Shown: in pieces, positions 11,107 to 19,393 of the stretch
How positions within the stretch are numbered: position 1 is the first letter of the stretch
Layout of the letters: every line of letters starts with the position of its first letter
Assembly: GCA_038093975.1 (NCBI GenBank)
Contig: JBBPTG010000338.1
Location: 1-22,817 of the forward strand
Length of the DNA stretch: 22,817 bases
DNA from: Chalciporus piperatus
Lineage: Eukaryota > Basidiomycota > Agaricomycetes > Boletales > Boletaceae
Direction of reading: 5' to 3'
Program-made: the position numbers and the translations under genes
Notes under the pieces: generated by a model
Databases searched by the model: none
The model's input: only the letters and a program-made list of their open reading frames with translations
Told to the model about the DNA's origin: nothing

Positions 11107-11549
11107 TGTTATAGTATTTAAAAACTTTTGCCTACAACGGTATTCGAACTCTGGACTTTGTCTACAACTTAGGGGTCAAGCCGGATTCATCTTAATCCGC
11201 TCCGGTAGTCCCTGTAGCATTACGTAAACTATTACATAATCAGGTCACGTGACAAAGGTCCAGACTTAGATGAGTCAGCAATGATGTCATGGCCTAGACC
11301 CTAATCCGTGCCTGGTACCTTTTCTTATCGTCGTCTCTTTACCTTATCTATCTTTCCCTTTATGATTTCCTTATTTGGCTGTTGGTCTGTGCGCACTTCT
11401 CAATAGTATATAAGCAGCCCTGTACTTATCACAGACCCCAGTCTAATCCATTTGTGACTTCACTGTCATTAAGCTTTAGTACTCAGCATATCCTTTGCAT
11501 AGGCTTAGTGTTGCCTAAAGTCCCCGCTGTGTTGTGAGAGATCATAACA
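11107..11549 (+). repeat. Solo-like LTR
   Basis: The 443 bp segment starts TGTTAT and ends ATAACA, the usual short inverted LTR ends. It has TATATAAG at 11407-11414 and a GTCACGTGAC palindrome at 11244-11253. No primer-binding site or polypurine tract follows or precedes. The five flanking bases (CAATT and ACTAG) do not match, so either the flank has rearranged or this is not a simple solo LTR. It is not similar by eye to the LTR at 19477-19940. Confidence 0.6.
11407..11414 (+). promoter_or_regulatory. TATA box of the LTR
   Basis: TATATAAG lies about two thirds of the way through the LTR, a common place for the LTR promoter. Confidence 0.5.
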
Positions 11550-12281
11550 ACTAGTAGAGGGTGAGTGTGACGGAGATAGGGTAAGGGGATCTGTGCTTAC
11601 CATGACAATCCAGCGTGAACTGTGAGCACGAGGTGACATGAGTATTGTGGGTAGGAATGGCTTGCAGTGCGTGAGTACGATGGAGATGGGGAAGTGAAGT
11701 CTTGGCTTACTGACGACCGGGATGGAATGAAAAACTGATGCAAGGAGTGGATGTTCATGTAGAGTCTTGTCAATGGACCAACGGGTCCTGGTTTAAAAGT
11801 TCGAGTGACTCGTCAGAAATCAGTCTCAGTGACATCAAACTTGATGACTTACTTCATAGTCTGAATCATTGTCGTCGTCGTCGTGTATTCGGAGACGATC
11901 TGAATCCTGGACCAGGTGTCGATGAACGATTCTGAGTTGGCATGGCGTTGGAACTCACGAAGAGGAAAGGATGTGCGGAGCCTGAATTCCAATCACTTTT
12001 CAAGTGGCTTACCACATTGATTGTGCTTGTATTTTCATAGCCTTATTTGGACTTGCTTCGAACTCGTGATAACAGACATACTCGTTTGCAACACATTTGC
12101 AACATGAGTCTACGGGCTTGAGGACATGATTCAGATATGACAGTGTGATTCAGAGGAAATGACAAATGGGAGATGAAGAAGGAAGATGTATGTAACAGGA
12201 AATAGATGAACTTGAAACGAGAGCGGAGATTAGTGAAGTTGGAAGGGGACCTGCCGCCGCGCTGCGTAGCATTGAAAAACA
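11550..12281. other. Region with no supported gene; possible 5' gene remnant on minus strand
   Basis: No ORF is convincing. On the minus strand an ATG near 11943 opens MPTQNRSSTPGPGF and reaches a GTAAGT donor near 11850, and an overlapping frame gives an acidic DDDNDSDYE stretch just before the donor. This could be the frameshifted first exon of a lost gene. A (CGT)n run sits at 11872-11884. Confidence 0.3.
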
Positions 12282-13581
12282 TTACTTGTTCGCCTTCCTT
12301 GTCTTTCTCCTGCCCGAAACAGCGCTTCCAGTGTCAGCATCAAGCTCGTTGATCACGTTCTGTGGTTTGTCGGATTCTTCAGGCGCCGTGGTAGCTTTGC
12401 CTTTGCCTTTGCCTTTGGGCTTTGTCTTTGGCTTAGCCTTCACTGCAGTGTTCGCAGGCACTCCACCAATGTCACCGGCAGGATCGTCGGCAGGCTCTGC
12501 TACAACAAGCACAGGTGCACGAGCAGGTGGAGTGGGGGGTGGGGGTGGAGCGGGAGCAGATGGAGCGGGAGCAGGTGGAGCTGAGGCTGCGGCATTGACA
12601 CGAAAAGTGGGTCCAGGAAGCGCAGCAAGTGCTCCTGCAGAAGCAGGTAGGGCTGGCAGTACGGGTGGAATGAAAGCAGGCCTGGGTAGAGATGCGGCTG
12701 GAATGATGATACGAGGTGCTCCTGCATCAAGGAGGCTGAGATTCTGTATCACCATTGATCACAAGGGGGCAGGACGTGCTGGAGCTGTGGCGGGTACTTC
12801 AGGCTCAGGTGGGGGCCGAGCCTGATGCTGCCCTACAACAGGAAATTCGACACCAGCCGCGAAGGCAAGTTCGAACTCTTCTTCCCACTCGTTAGTGTCA
12901 TTCACGTTGTTCGTTTCCAGGGGATCCACGGCTCCGGAGGATGTTGCGGGGAAAAGGGCGTCATTGAAAAACTTGAAGACTGACCTCGCCCAAGGAGTTT
13001 GGTCATGCAAACGAGAGTAGTAGTAGGCTTGCCACTCGGTATACGGAATGCTGGTCTTCTCGCCTTTTGGGTAGAGGTTAGGATCTCCGGAAAGTACAAA
13101 AATTTCCTGAAAAGAAATATCGTTAAGTTGCAAGTTGATTCAGCAAGAATGTCGGAACTTACGACCACGGCTGCGTTCGCTATCATTCCCGCCGTCGTGC
13201 TGCTGAGGTTCCAGATCTTGGCCTTCGGCTTTGGTCCAGATGAGCGTCCGCCATTGATTGATGCTTTTCCAAATAGCGCGACCCTCAATACCTGTTCCAA
13301 GGACCATGGTTTGTTAATAAAGATATGGCTATATACGACTTGGAGAACTTACCCGAACGAGGGTCACGCACTTGAGGAAGTCATTTGGCTGCGGGTTGTC
13401 GGGACGAGGGAACAGAACAGGTGCAAACTTCGTAAATTTATCATTGGGCGACAATAAGGCTGCGACAGTCTGCTTGTGTTGTTCGATCATATCCGCGGCT
13501 GAAGTACATCGCGTTCAGACCAAAAATAGCTCCAGCAGAATTTTTGATATCTGAAGCCATTTCTGACCGTATGCAGGAAAC
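12282..13581 (-). pseudogene. DUF6698-like protein, 5' end split off by E2
   Basis: Exons on the minus strand are 13498-13353, 13291-13163 and 13106-12282, with introns of 61 and 56 bp. The core runs KFTKFAPVLFP, VLRVALFGKASINGG, KAKIWNLSSTTAGMIANAAV, LSGDPNLYP, then a block ending WARSVFKFFNDALFP. I recognise this as the Agaricomycete DUF6698 domain, of unknown function. A proline/alanine-rich linker and a lysine-rich KPKGKGKGKATT tail follow. Faults: the segment ASDIKNSAGAIFGLNAMYF (around 13500-13560) is in another frame from exon 1, so a frameshift or an unrecognised intron is present. TGA at 12759-12761 interrupts the last exon, although a weak 54 bp intron (GTACCC..ACAG) could remove it. 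E2 inserted at 13584. Confidence 0.65.
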
Positions 13582-13583
13582 AT

Positions 13584-13617
13584 CAGGAAAACCCTCCCCT
13601 GGATAATTGTATAGAAT
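13584..13617 (+). repeat. E2 left terminal inverted repeat
   Basis: The repeat starts CAGGAAAACCCTCCCCTGGA. It pairs with 15622-15655, with one mismatch. Confidence 0.9.
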
Positions 13618-13990
13618 AATAGATATTTCCAAAGTAATTCTCACAAATACCAACTATTATTGACATTTCTTCATATTTCTAATATTTCTTCTAATTTGAT
13701 CAACATAAGTAGCCCCCCCTTGTTATTCTCTGGATTTTCTGAAAAATCTTGATATTTCCATACAATTATCTTCAGAAAGACATTGTAATTAGCAGATATA
13801 ATGTCATAATAGTGTTCATATTAGCAGACTATATTCTGATAATACTGGACATTCACTACTATTAAATCACATGTGCGTGGACAATGAATTTATGATGTAC
13901 CTATACAGATCATGTACTACATCTACTAACTGCTATCAAGCAAGGTACAGCTGTTGAGGTGATGAGAGAGGGAGCAGAGATGGTGGGGGA
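13618..13990. other. AT-rich subterminal zone of E2
   Basis: No gene is seen. ATATTTC words recur (near 13621, 13673, 13680 and 13752), and GAAATATC recurs near the other end (15487-15505). Confidence 0.55.
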
Positions 13991-14198
13991 ATGAGCTTAC
14001 TTGTGGTGCTGGACAAACCCAGGGAGCAAGGTACAGCTGTTGATTGTGATGAGAGAGGAAGCAGAGATGGTGGCGATGAGCTTACCTACAAGGTGTCCCA
14101 AGGCATGCACGAGCCAGCCAGTGAGGCTCGTGAAAAGGTGTTGGTGAGGAGGTGGCATGAGGTGGCGGCGAGCTCGAACGACCGACCGGCGGTGTTCG

Positions 14199-14700
14199 AG
14201 GTGAGTGGATGTGGTGGGGGTGAGTGGGAACTTACCTCGTGAGGCCGACGGGGCTGTCGAGCCCTCGCCGGCCGTGTTTTGATGTCGAGTGTCGAGGTTG
14301 AGGTGGGAGATGATGGTGGGGCATACAGCCTGAATGGCTGTATACGAGGTGAGAGGTGGTGGGTTGAGGAAAAACGAACCTTGTCATGCCGGCGGGGCTG
14401 TTGAGCCCACACCGGCCGTATTGTTCGAGTTCGAGTGGGAGGTGGTGGTGGTGGTGGGGCAAACAGCCCGAGTGGCTGTATTCGAGGTGAGAGGTGCCAG
14501 TGGTGGTGGTGGGGTGAGTAGAAACTCACCTGTGACAGCCAGTGGGGCTGTTGAGCCCTCGCTGGCTGTTTTTTCGTGTCGAAGTTGGGTGGTTGAAGGT
14601 GGTGGGGCATGCTTGAGGTGAGTAGTGGTGGTGGTGGTGAGCGAGAACTCACCTGGTGAAGCCGGCAGGGCTGTTGAGCCCTCGCCGGCTGCGTTTTCGT
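14199..14700 (-). repeat. Hairpin + intron-like cassettes in E2
   Basis: Read on the minus strand, four units carry the same GC-rich hairpin as E1 (for example AGCCGGCGAGGGCTCAACAG) followed by a donor: GTGAGT at 14652 and 14529, GTTCGT at 14379 and GTAAGT at 14235. Complete cassettes with an ATACAG acceptor are 14529-14476 (54 bp) and 14379-14338 (42 bp). The other two have lost the acceptor. CTCACC precedes the acceptor as in E1. Confidence 0.75.
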
Positions 14701-14791
14701 GCTGTGTTGAGGTGGGTTGTGGGGTAGTGGTAGTTGTAGTTTGGTTGTAGTGGTGAGGACTCGAAAAGGCTGACGCGGCAAGTTCAACACG

Positions 14792-14801
14792 GTCACGTGA
14801 C
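14792..14801. promoter_or_regulatory. GTCACGTGAC palindrome in E2
   Basis: It is the same 10-base palindrome as at 1445-1454, again at the junction between the hairpin cassettes and the ~70 bp array. The flanking text (AAATCC..GTGCG, TTGCCGCG) is also shared. Confidence 0.45.
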
Positions 14802-14849
14802 CTTCCCGTGCGGATTTTTGACAAGTCCAACCATTAGGGAAATTAAGCT

Positions 14850-15437
14850 ACACTTATCTACACTTTTTTGTACACTTAGCTCCAGTCAAACATAGTTACT
14901 TTGCTACACTCTTGACTACCCTTAGTACATTTTTTTGTACACTTTTCCTACACTCAATCCTAATATACTTTGGTACACTTTCGATTACTGATTTAGTACA
15001 CTTTTTTGCTACAGTGTAGCTACACTCCATCTAGCTACACTTTATCCTAATAGACTTTCCCACACTATTGACTACACATTCACTACACTTTTTTGTACAC
15101 TTTAGCTACACTCTAATCTAATAGACTTTCCCACACTATCGACTACACATTCACTACGCTTTTTTGTACACTTTAGCTACACTCTAATCTAATAGACTTT
15201 CCCACACTTGTAACTACACATTTACTATGCTTTTTTGTACACTTTAGCTACACTCTATTACTACACATTTTCCCACACTTGTAACTACACTTTTAGTACA
15301 CTTTTTTGTACACTTTAGTTACACTCCATCACTACACATTTTCCCACACCATTGACTACACTTTTAGTACGCTTTTTTGCTACACTTTGCTACACTTTTC
15401 ACTACACTTACTACACTTTTGCTACACTCAGTTTTCC
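14850..15437. repeat. Array of ~70 bp units in E2, reverse complement of the E1 array
   Basis: Units centre on CTTTTTTGTACACTTTAGCT and recur near 14866, 14930, 15002, 15088, 15160, 15231, 15304 and 15372. Each also holds TAGACTTTCCCACAC or a variant. Confidence 0.85.
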
Positions 15438-15621
15438 ACCCTTTGGACTACTTATACCTTCAGAAAAGTTGAGTATAATTATTATATGAAATATCATGAA
15501 ATATCTGATAATATACTCTCAAGGGTGGTCAGCCACTTGTAACTGACACAAAATTTCCTGATAATATGAGAAATTACATGATATTTTCGAAAAAAACACG
15601 GTTTTTCAGTAATTTTCTACA

Positions 15622-15655
15622 ATTCTATACAATTATCTAGGGGAGGGTTTTCCTG
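15622..15655 (-). repeat. E2 right terminal inverted repeat
   Basis: The repeat ends GGGGAGGGTTTTCCTG and is followed by AT. Confidence 0.9.
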
Positions 15656-15810
15656 ATGTACCAGGGACCGATAAAGCAATCTGGAAGCCGTTTGTTTTAC
15701 CAAGGTTCTCTAATGCCTCATGGCTCCCATGAGGAATTAAATGAAAACTGTTCGCACCCAATATGAGATTTCTCCACAGCCTCACATTGATCGCCTCACG
15801 ACGCGCGTTT
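15656..15810 (-). other. Possible upstream piece of the DUF6698-like gene
   Basis: On the minus strand, from a CAG acceptor at 15683-15681 the frame LLYRSLV reaches E2. It continues in the same frame on the far side of E2 (toward ASDIKNSAGAIFG) if the element and one AT are removed. Upstream of the acceptor I see nothing definite. Confidence 0.4.
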
Positions 15811-16159
15811 CTCGTACAGCATAGACGACATTGACAAATTCTTGTCTGAACTCGGAATCCCTTGGGAGAAATCCAAAGACCAGCCCTTCGGTCCCACCAC
15901 AATTTACATTGGCTTTCTGTGGGACCTGGACCAGCGCATTGTTTCACTCACACCTGACAAGGTACAAAAATATCTCGGCGCCATCGAAGACTGGATCAAA
16001 TCTCCCACACATGTCCTCAAGGACCTCAGACAACTCTACGGTAAATTACTACATGCAACAGCGGTAATCAAATGAGGACACACACATCTGATCGGTTTAG
16101 AACGCATGCTGCGCCTGTGCTCCAGCAACCCTTTCATGCCCCATCGCTCCGTACAACAT
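15811..16159 (+). pseudogene. DIRS-like reverse transcriptase/RNase H remnant, left piece
   Basis: The translation has the marks of the RT-RNase H region of DIRS-type (tyrosine recombinase) retroelements of fungi: SIDDIDKFLSELGIPWEKSK, IYIGFLWDL, VSLTPDKVQKYLGAIEDW, LRQLYGKLLHA and LERMLRLCSSNPFMPHRSV. TGA at 16073-16075 interrupts it, where the family usually has arginine (RGHTHL-like), so CGA to TGA is likely. The piece is cut by E3 at 16160 and resumes at 19394. The 5' part is missing. Confidence 0.75.
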
Positions 16160-16193
16160 CAGCAAGACTGTAAAAAGTCTGAAATGACTGGAG

Positions 16194-16229
16194 CTTACTT
16201 GTCTGACTGGAGCCAGTCAGACAAGTGAG
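16194..16229. repeat. Subterminal mini-hairpin, left end of E3
   Basis: A 17-base stem, CTTACTTGTCTGACTGG, pairs with CCAGTCAGACAAGTGAG across a 2-base loop, with one G-T type mismatch. The same hairpin is at 19324-19359. Confidence 0.8.
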
Positions 16230-16888
16230 CCAGTAGCCAAGTGCCCCAGGCATCCAGTAGTCTCAGTCATCCAGTAACCAAGTGTTCCAGTCATCCAATA
16301 GTCTCAGTCATCCAGTAGTCCAGTGAGTCAGTGCTCCAGTAACCTCAGTAGTCTCAGTCATCCAGTCATCTAGTCACCAAGTCATTTCAGTAGTCCCAGT
16401 CATCCAGTCATCCAGTCACCAAGTCATTTCAGTAGTCCCAGTGGCCCAGTGCTCCAGTGCTCCAGTCACCCAGTCAGTTCAGTGTGGCAGTGCTCCAGTG
16501 CTCCAGTCATCCAGTAATATCAGTAATATCAGTAATCCAGTAGCTCAGTAGCCCAGTACTTCAGTACTCCAGTAGCCCAGTAGTGCAGTAACTAAGCAAT
16601 CCAGTGGTCCAGTAATTCAGTTGGCAAGTGAGTTCAGTCACCCAGTAGCCAAGTCATCCAGTCATCTAGTAGCTCAGTCACCCAATAGCCAAGTATCCCA
16701 GTCATCCAGTCACTCAGTAGCTCAGTTACCCAGTTATCCAGTTATCCAGTCACTCAGTAGCTCAGTTACCCAGTTACCCAGTTATCTAGTCACTCAGTAG
16801 CTCAGTTACCCAGTTACCCAGTTATCTAGTCACTTAGTCACTCAGTAGCTCAGTTACCCAGTCACTCAGTCACTCAGTCATCCAGTAC
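16230..16888. repeat. Degenerate CAGT array, left arm of E3
   Basis: CAGT repeats every 8-10 bases with short variable spacers. It pairs with 18640-19323. Confidence 0.9.
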
Positions 16889-17042
16889 AATGAGCCAGCT
16901 CATTCTGTACTAGTATCTGTCACTCAAGGATCTAACTGGAAGCAGAGAGGGGTGACAAGCAATGATGACATTCAAGAAGTATCTACTACATCAAGACTTC
17001 TAGCTAAGGTTGGAGGGAGGACTGAAGTGCAGCATGGGTGAG

Positions 17043-17289
17043 CTGGATGGATGAATGAGATGAGTGACAAGGCCATGAAGAGCAAAGACTTACCTGGTTG
17101 AGAAAGGGAGGAGGATGGAAGGAGAGGACAATGGATGAGCTGAATGGATGAATGAGGTCAGTGACGAGGCCAGAGAGAGCAAAGACTTACCTGGTGCAGA
17201 AAGGGAGGAGGATGAAAGGAGAGGACAGTGGGTGAGCTGGATGGATGAATGAGGTCAGTGACGAGGCCAGAGAGTGCAAAGAAACGTAC
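17043..17289 (-). repeat. Three intron-like cassettes, left half of E3
   Basis: Read on the minus strand, three intron-like segments occur: 17289-17237 (53 bp, GTACGT donor), 17190-17140 (51 bp) and 17093-17043 (51 bp), the last two with GTAAGT. All end CAG. The first two contain CACTGAC about 18 bases before the acceptor, a good fungal branch site; in the third this is CACTCAT. They are separated by 46-base pyrimidine-rich exon-like pieces. Confidence 0.8.
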
Positions 17290-17635
17290 CATAATGAACC
17301 GGTGTGCGTGGGTGTCCTCTGGTGTGCGCGGGTGTCCTCTGGTTGAGCTCGTTGTTGTGAGACGATGTGGCCGTGGGACCGATGATGAGCGTTGACGAGC
17401 GGAATTGAGTTGTTGAAGTGATGGATGTGCGAGGAAGGGGCTGTGGGACCATTGGTGAGCGGAAACGGGCAGTTGTGCTCGTTGTGCTGGGGGGATGATG
17501 CTGCGGGGCCGTTGACAAGTGATTCCGCTCATGGATGTGTGGGGATGATGGTGCTGCATGGATGGGGCCACGGGATCATTGGGAGGTGAGCGGATGGGGT
17601 TGCCAGTGGATGATGATGGGCACTCACCTTTCAGT
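17290..17635. other. GC-rich inner zone of E3
   Basis: The zone consists of diverged short repeats with GAGCGGA and GTGTGCG words that partly mirror 17900-18240. No gene is supported. Confidence 0.5.
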
Positions 17636-17673
17636 GCCGGTGTGGGCTGTTGAGCCGTTGAGCCCACACCGGC
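17636..17673. repeat. Perfect 13 bp GC-rich hairpin in E3
   Basis: GCCGGTGTGGGCT pairs perfectly with AGCCCACACCGGC around a 12-base loop. It belongs to the same hairpin family as in E1 and E2. On the minus strand it is followed by AAAG then GTGAGT. Confidence 0.85.
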
Positions 17674-17725
17674 TGTGTTATGGATGAGCGGAATGTACCA
17701 GTGAAAGAGAACTTGAAGCGACGAG

Positions 17726-17823
17726 AGTTGCGAACGTGGCGCAAGTTTGAATGTCATGTGACTTTCAACATGCGCCACCACGTGACTTTCAAACTTGTGC
17801 AATGTTCGTAACTCGCCACTCTT
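17726..17823. repeat. Centre of the E3 palindrome
   Basis: GAGTTGCGAACGTGGCGC..CAAGTTTGAA on the left pairs with its diverged inverse on the right, around GTCATGTGAC (17753-17762) and CACGTGAC (17779-17786). The centre thus carries two copies of the CAYGTGAC motif. Confidence 0.7.
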
Positions 17824-17852
17824 CCTCAACCACTCTCGTCCTCGACAAGCAA

Positions 17853-17896
17853 GCCGGCGTGGGCTCAACAGCCCCGCTGGTGACCCAAGGTGAGTA
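17853..17896 (+). repeat. Hairpin + donor unit, right half of E3
   Basis: A GCCGGCGTGGGCTCAACAGC hairpin is followed by a CCAAG link and GTGAGT at 17890. No acceptor at intron distance was found. Confidence 0.65.
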
Positions 17897-18251
17897 CAAC
17901 TCAACTCCCAATTCCTTCCCCCGCACCTCCTTCCTTGTACGACGCCAAGTGCAACCACTCGTTTCAACTTTCCGCACACCAACGCTCCCGTGGTCATTTC
18001 CTCGCACACCAACGAGGTCGAAAGGTGAGTGCCCATCATCCACTGGCAACCCCATCCGCTCACCTCCCAATGATCCCGTGGCCCCATCCATGCAGCACCA
18101 TCATCCCCACACATCCATGAGCGGAACCGCTCGTCAACGGCCCCGCAGCATCACCCCCCAGCACAACGCGCGGTCATTTCCTCGCACACCAACGAGGCCA
18201 ACCGCTCGCCCCCGCACACCAGAGGACACCCGCGCACACCGGTGCACCACG

Positions 18252-18496
18252 GTACGCTCCCTCGCTCTCTCTGGCCTCGCCACTGACCCCACCCATCCAT
18301 CCAGCTCACCCATTGTCCTCTCCTTTCATCCTCCTCCCTTTCTGCACCAGGTAAGTCTTTGCTCTCTCTGGCCTCGTCACTGACCTCATCCATCCATTCA
18401 GCTCATCCATTGTCCTCTCCTTCCATCCTCCTCCCTTTCTCAACCAGGTAAGTCTTTGCTCTTCATGGCCTTAATAATCATCATTCATCAATCCAG
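18252..18496 (+). repeat. Three intron-like cassettes, right half of E3
   Basis: Intron-like segments are 18252-18304 (53 bp, GTACGC donor), 18351-18401 (51 bp, GTAAGT, CACTGAC, CAG) and 18448-18496 (49 bp, GTAAGT, CAG). The two exon-like pieces between them are 46 bases each. They mirror 17043-17289. Confidence 0.8.
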
Positions 18497-18639
18497 CTCT
18501 TGCATGCTGCTTCAGTCTCCTCCCTCAACCTTAGCTAAGTCTTGATGTAGTAGATACTGCTAGATGTCATCAGCATCACCTCTCTGCTTCCAATCGTATT
18601 TTAAATGGCTGGCTCTACATTTGTACTGGATGACTGGTG

Positions 18640-19323
18640 ACTGGTGACTGGGTAACTGGTTACAGGTGACCGAGTGACTAGATAACTGGAGTAACTCGTG
18701 TGAGCTACTGAGTGACTAAGTGACTAGATAACTGGGTGGGTAACTGAGCAACACAGGTATTTGGATAACTGGACTACTAGGTGACTGGATTTGACTAGGT
18801 GACTGGATGACTGGGATACTTGGCTATTGGGTGACTGAGCTACTAGATGACTGGATGACTTGGCTACTGGGTGACTGAACTCACTTGCCAACTGAATTAC
18901 TGGACCACTGGATTGCTTAGTTACTGCACTACTGGGCTACTGGAGTACTGAAGTACTGGGCTACTGAGCTACTGGATTACTGATATTACTGATATTACTG
19001 GATGACTGGAGCACTGGAGCACTGCCACACTGAATTGACTGGGTGACTGGAGCACTGGAGCACTGCCACACTGAACTGACTGGGTGACTGGAGCACTGGA
19101 GCACTGGGCCACTGGGACTACTGAAATGACTTGGTGACTGGATGACTGGATGACTGGGACTACTGAAATGACTTGGTGACTAGATGACTGGATGACTGAG
19201 ACTACTGAGGTTACTGGAGCACTGACTCACTGGACTACTGGATGACTGAGACTATTGGATGACTGGAACACTTGGTTACTGGATGACTGAGACTACTGGA
19301 TGCCTGGGGCACTTGGCTACTGG
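18640..19323. repeat. Degenerate ACTG array, right arm of E3
   Basis: It is the reverse complement of the left arm. A ~41 bp unit with GCCACACTGAATTGACTGGG is present twice here and once in the left arm. Confidence 0.9.
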
Positions 19324-19359
19324 CTCACTTGTCTGACTGGCTCCAGTCAGACAAGTAAG
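19324..19359. repeat. Subterminal mini-hairpin, right end of E3
   Basis: CTCACTTGTCTGACTGG pairs with CCAGTCAGACAAGTAAG. It is the mirror of 16194-16229. Confidence 0.8.
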
Positions 19360-19393
19360 CTCCAGTCATTTCAGACTTTTTACAGTCTTGCTG

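Larger units (their letters stand above)
13584..15655. mobile_element. E2: 2.07 kb non-coding element with 34 bp terminal inverted repeats
   Basis: The termini at 13584-13617 and 15622-15655 are inverted repeats matching at 33 of 34 positions, beginning CAGGAAAACCCTCCCC. Both sides are flanked by AT (13582-13583 and 15656-15657). Inside are AT-rich subterminal zones with repeated GATATTTC/GAAATATC words, a hairpin and intron-like cassette array (about 14199-14700) and a ~70 bp unit array (14850-15437). The core is the reverse complement of the E1 core. No protein is encoded, so it would depend on a transposase from elsewhere. Confidence 0.85.
16160..19393. mobile_element. E3: 3.2 kb near-palindromic foldback element
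   Basis: The termini CAGCAAGACTGTAAAAAGTC (16160) and its inverted copy (to 19393) are identical for at least the first 70 bases and are flanked by AT on both sides. Arms of about 700 bp are CAGT (left) and ACTG (right) arrays. Inner zones mirror each other down to a centre near 17770. From 16160 to about 16490 I find no mismatch between the arms apart from a ~41 bp extra repeat in the right arm. No protein of known type is encoded; the long open frames are GC-rich repeat text. It sits in a DIRS-like gene, and excision with one AT leaves that frame open. Confidence 0.9.

Noticed and set aside
11130..11215. tRNA gene on the minus strand in the LTR
   Set aside because: Only a B-box-like word is present; the T-arm and acceptor stems do not pair.
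12759..12761. TGA certainly a nonsense mutation
   Set aside because: A 54 bp GTACCC..ACAG segment of intron size could remove it in frame, so I keep it only as a likely break.
14086..14796. 236-residue open frame (-) in E2
   Set aside because: It is the same repeat text as E1, read from the inverted array. The frame stays open because of the repeat period and the rarity of stops in GC-rich units.
17158..18383. 318-residue (-) and 210-residue (+) open frames in E3
   Set aside because: Both give similar low-complexity proteins because the element is a palindrome; they are repeat-derived and share no known domain.
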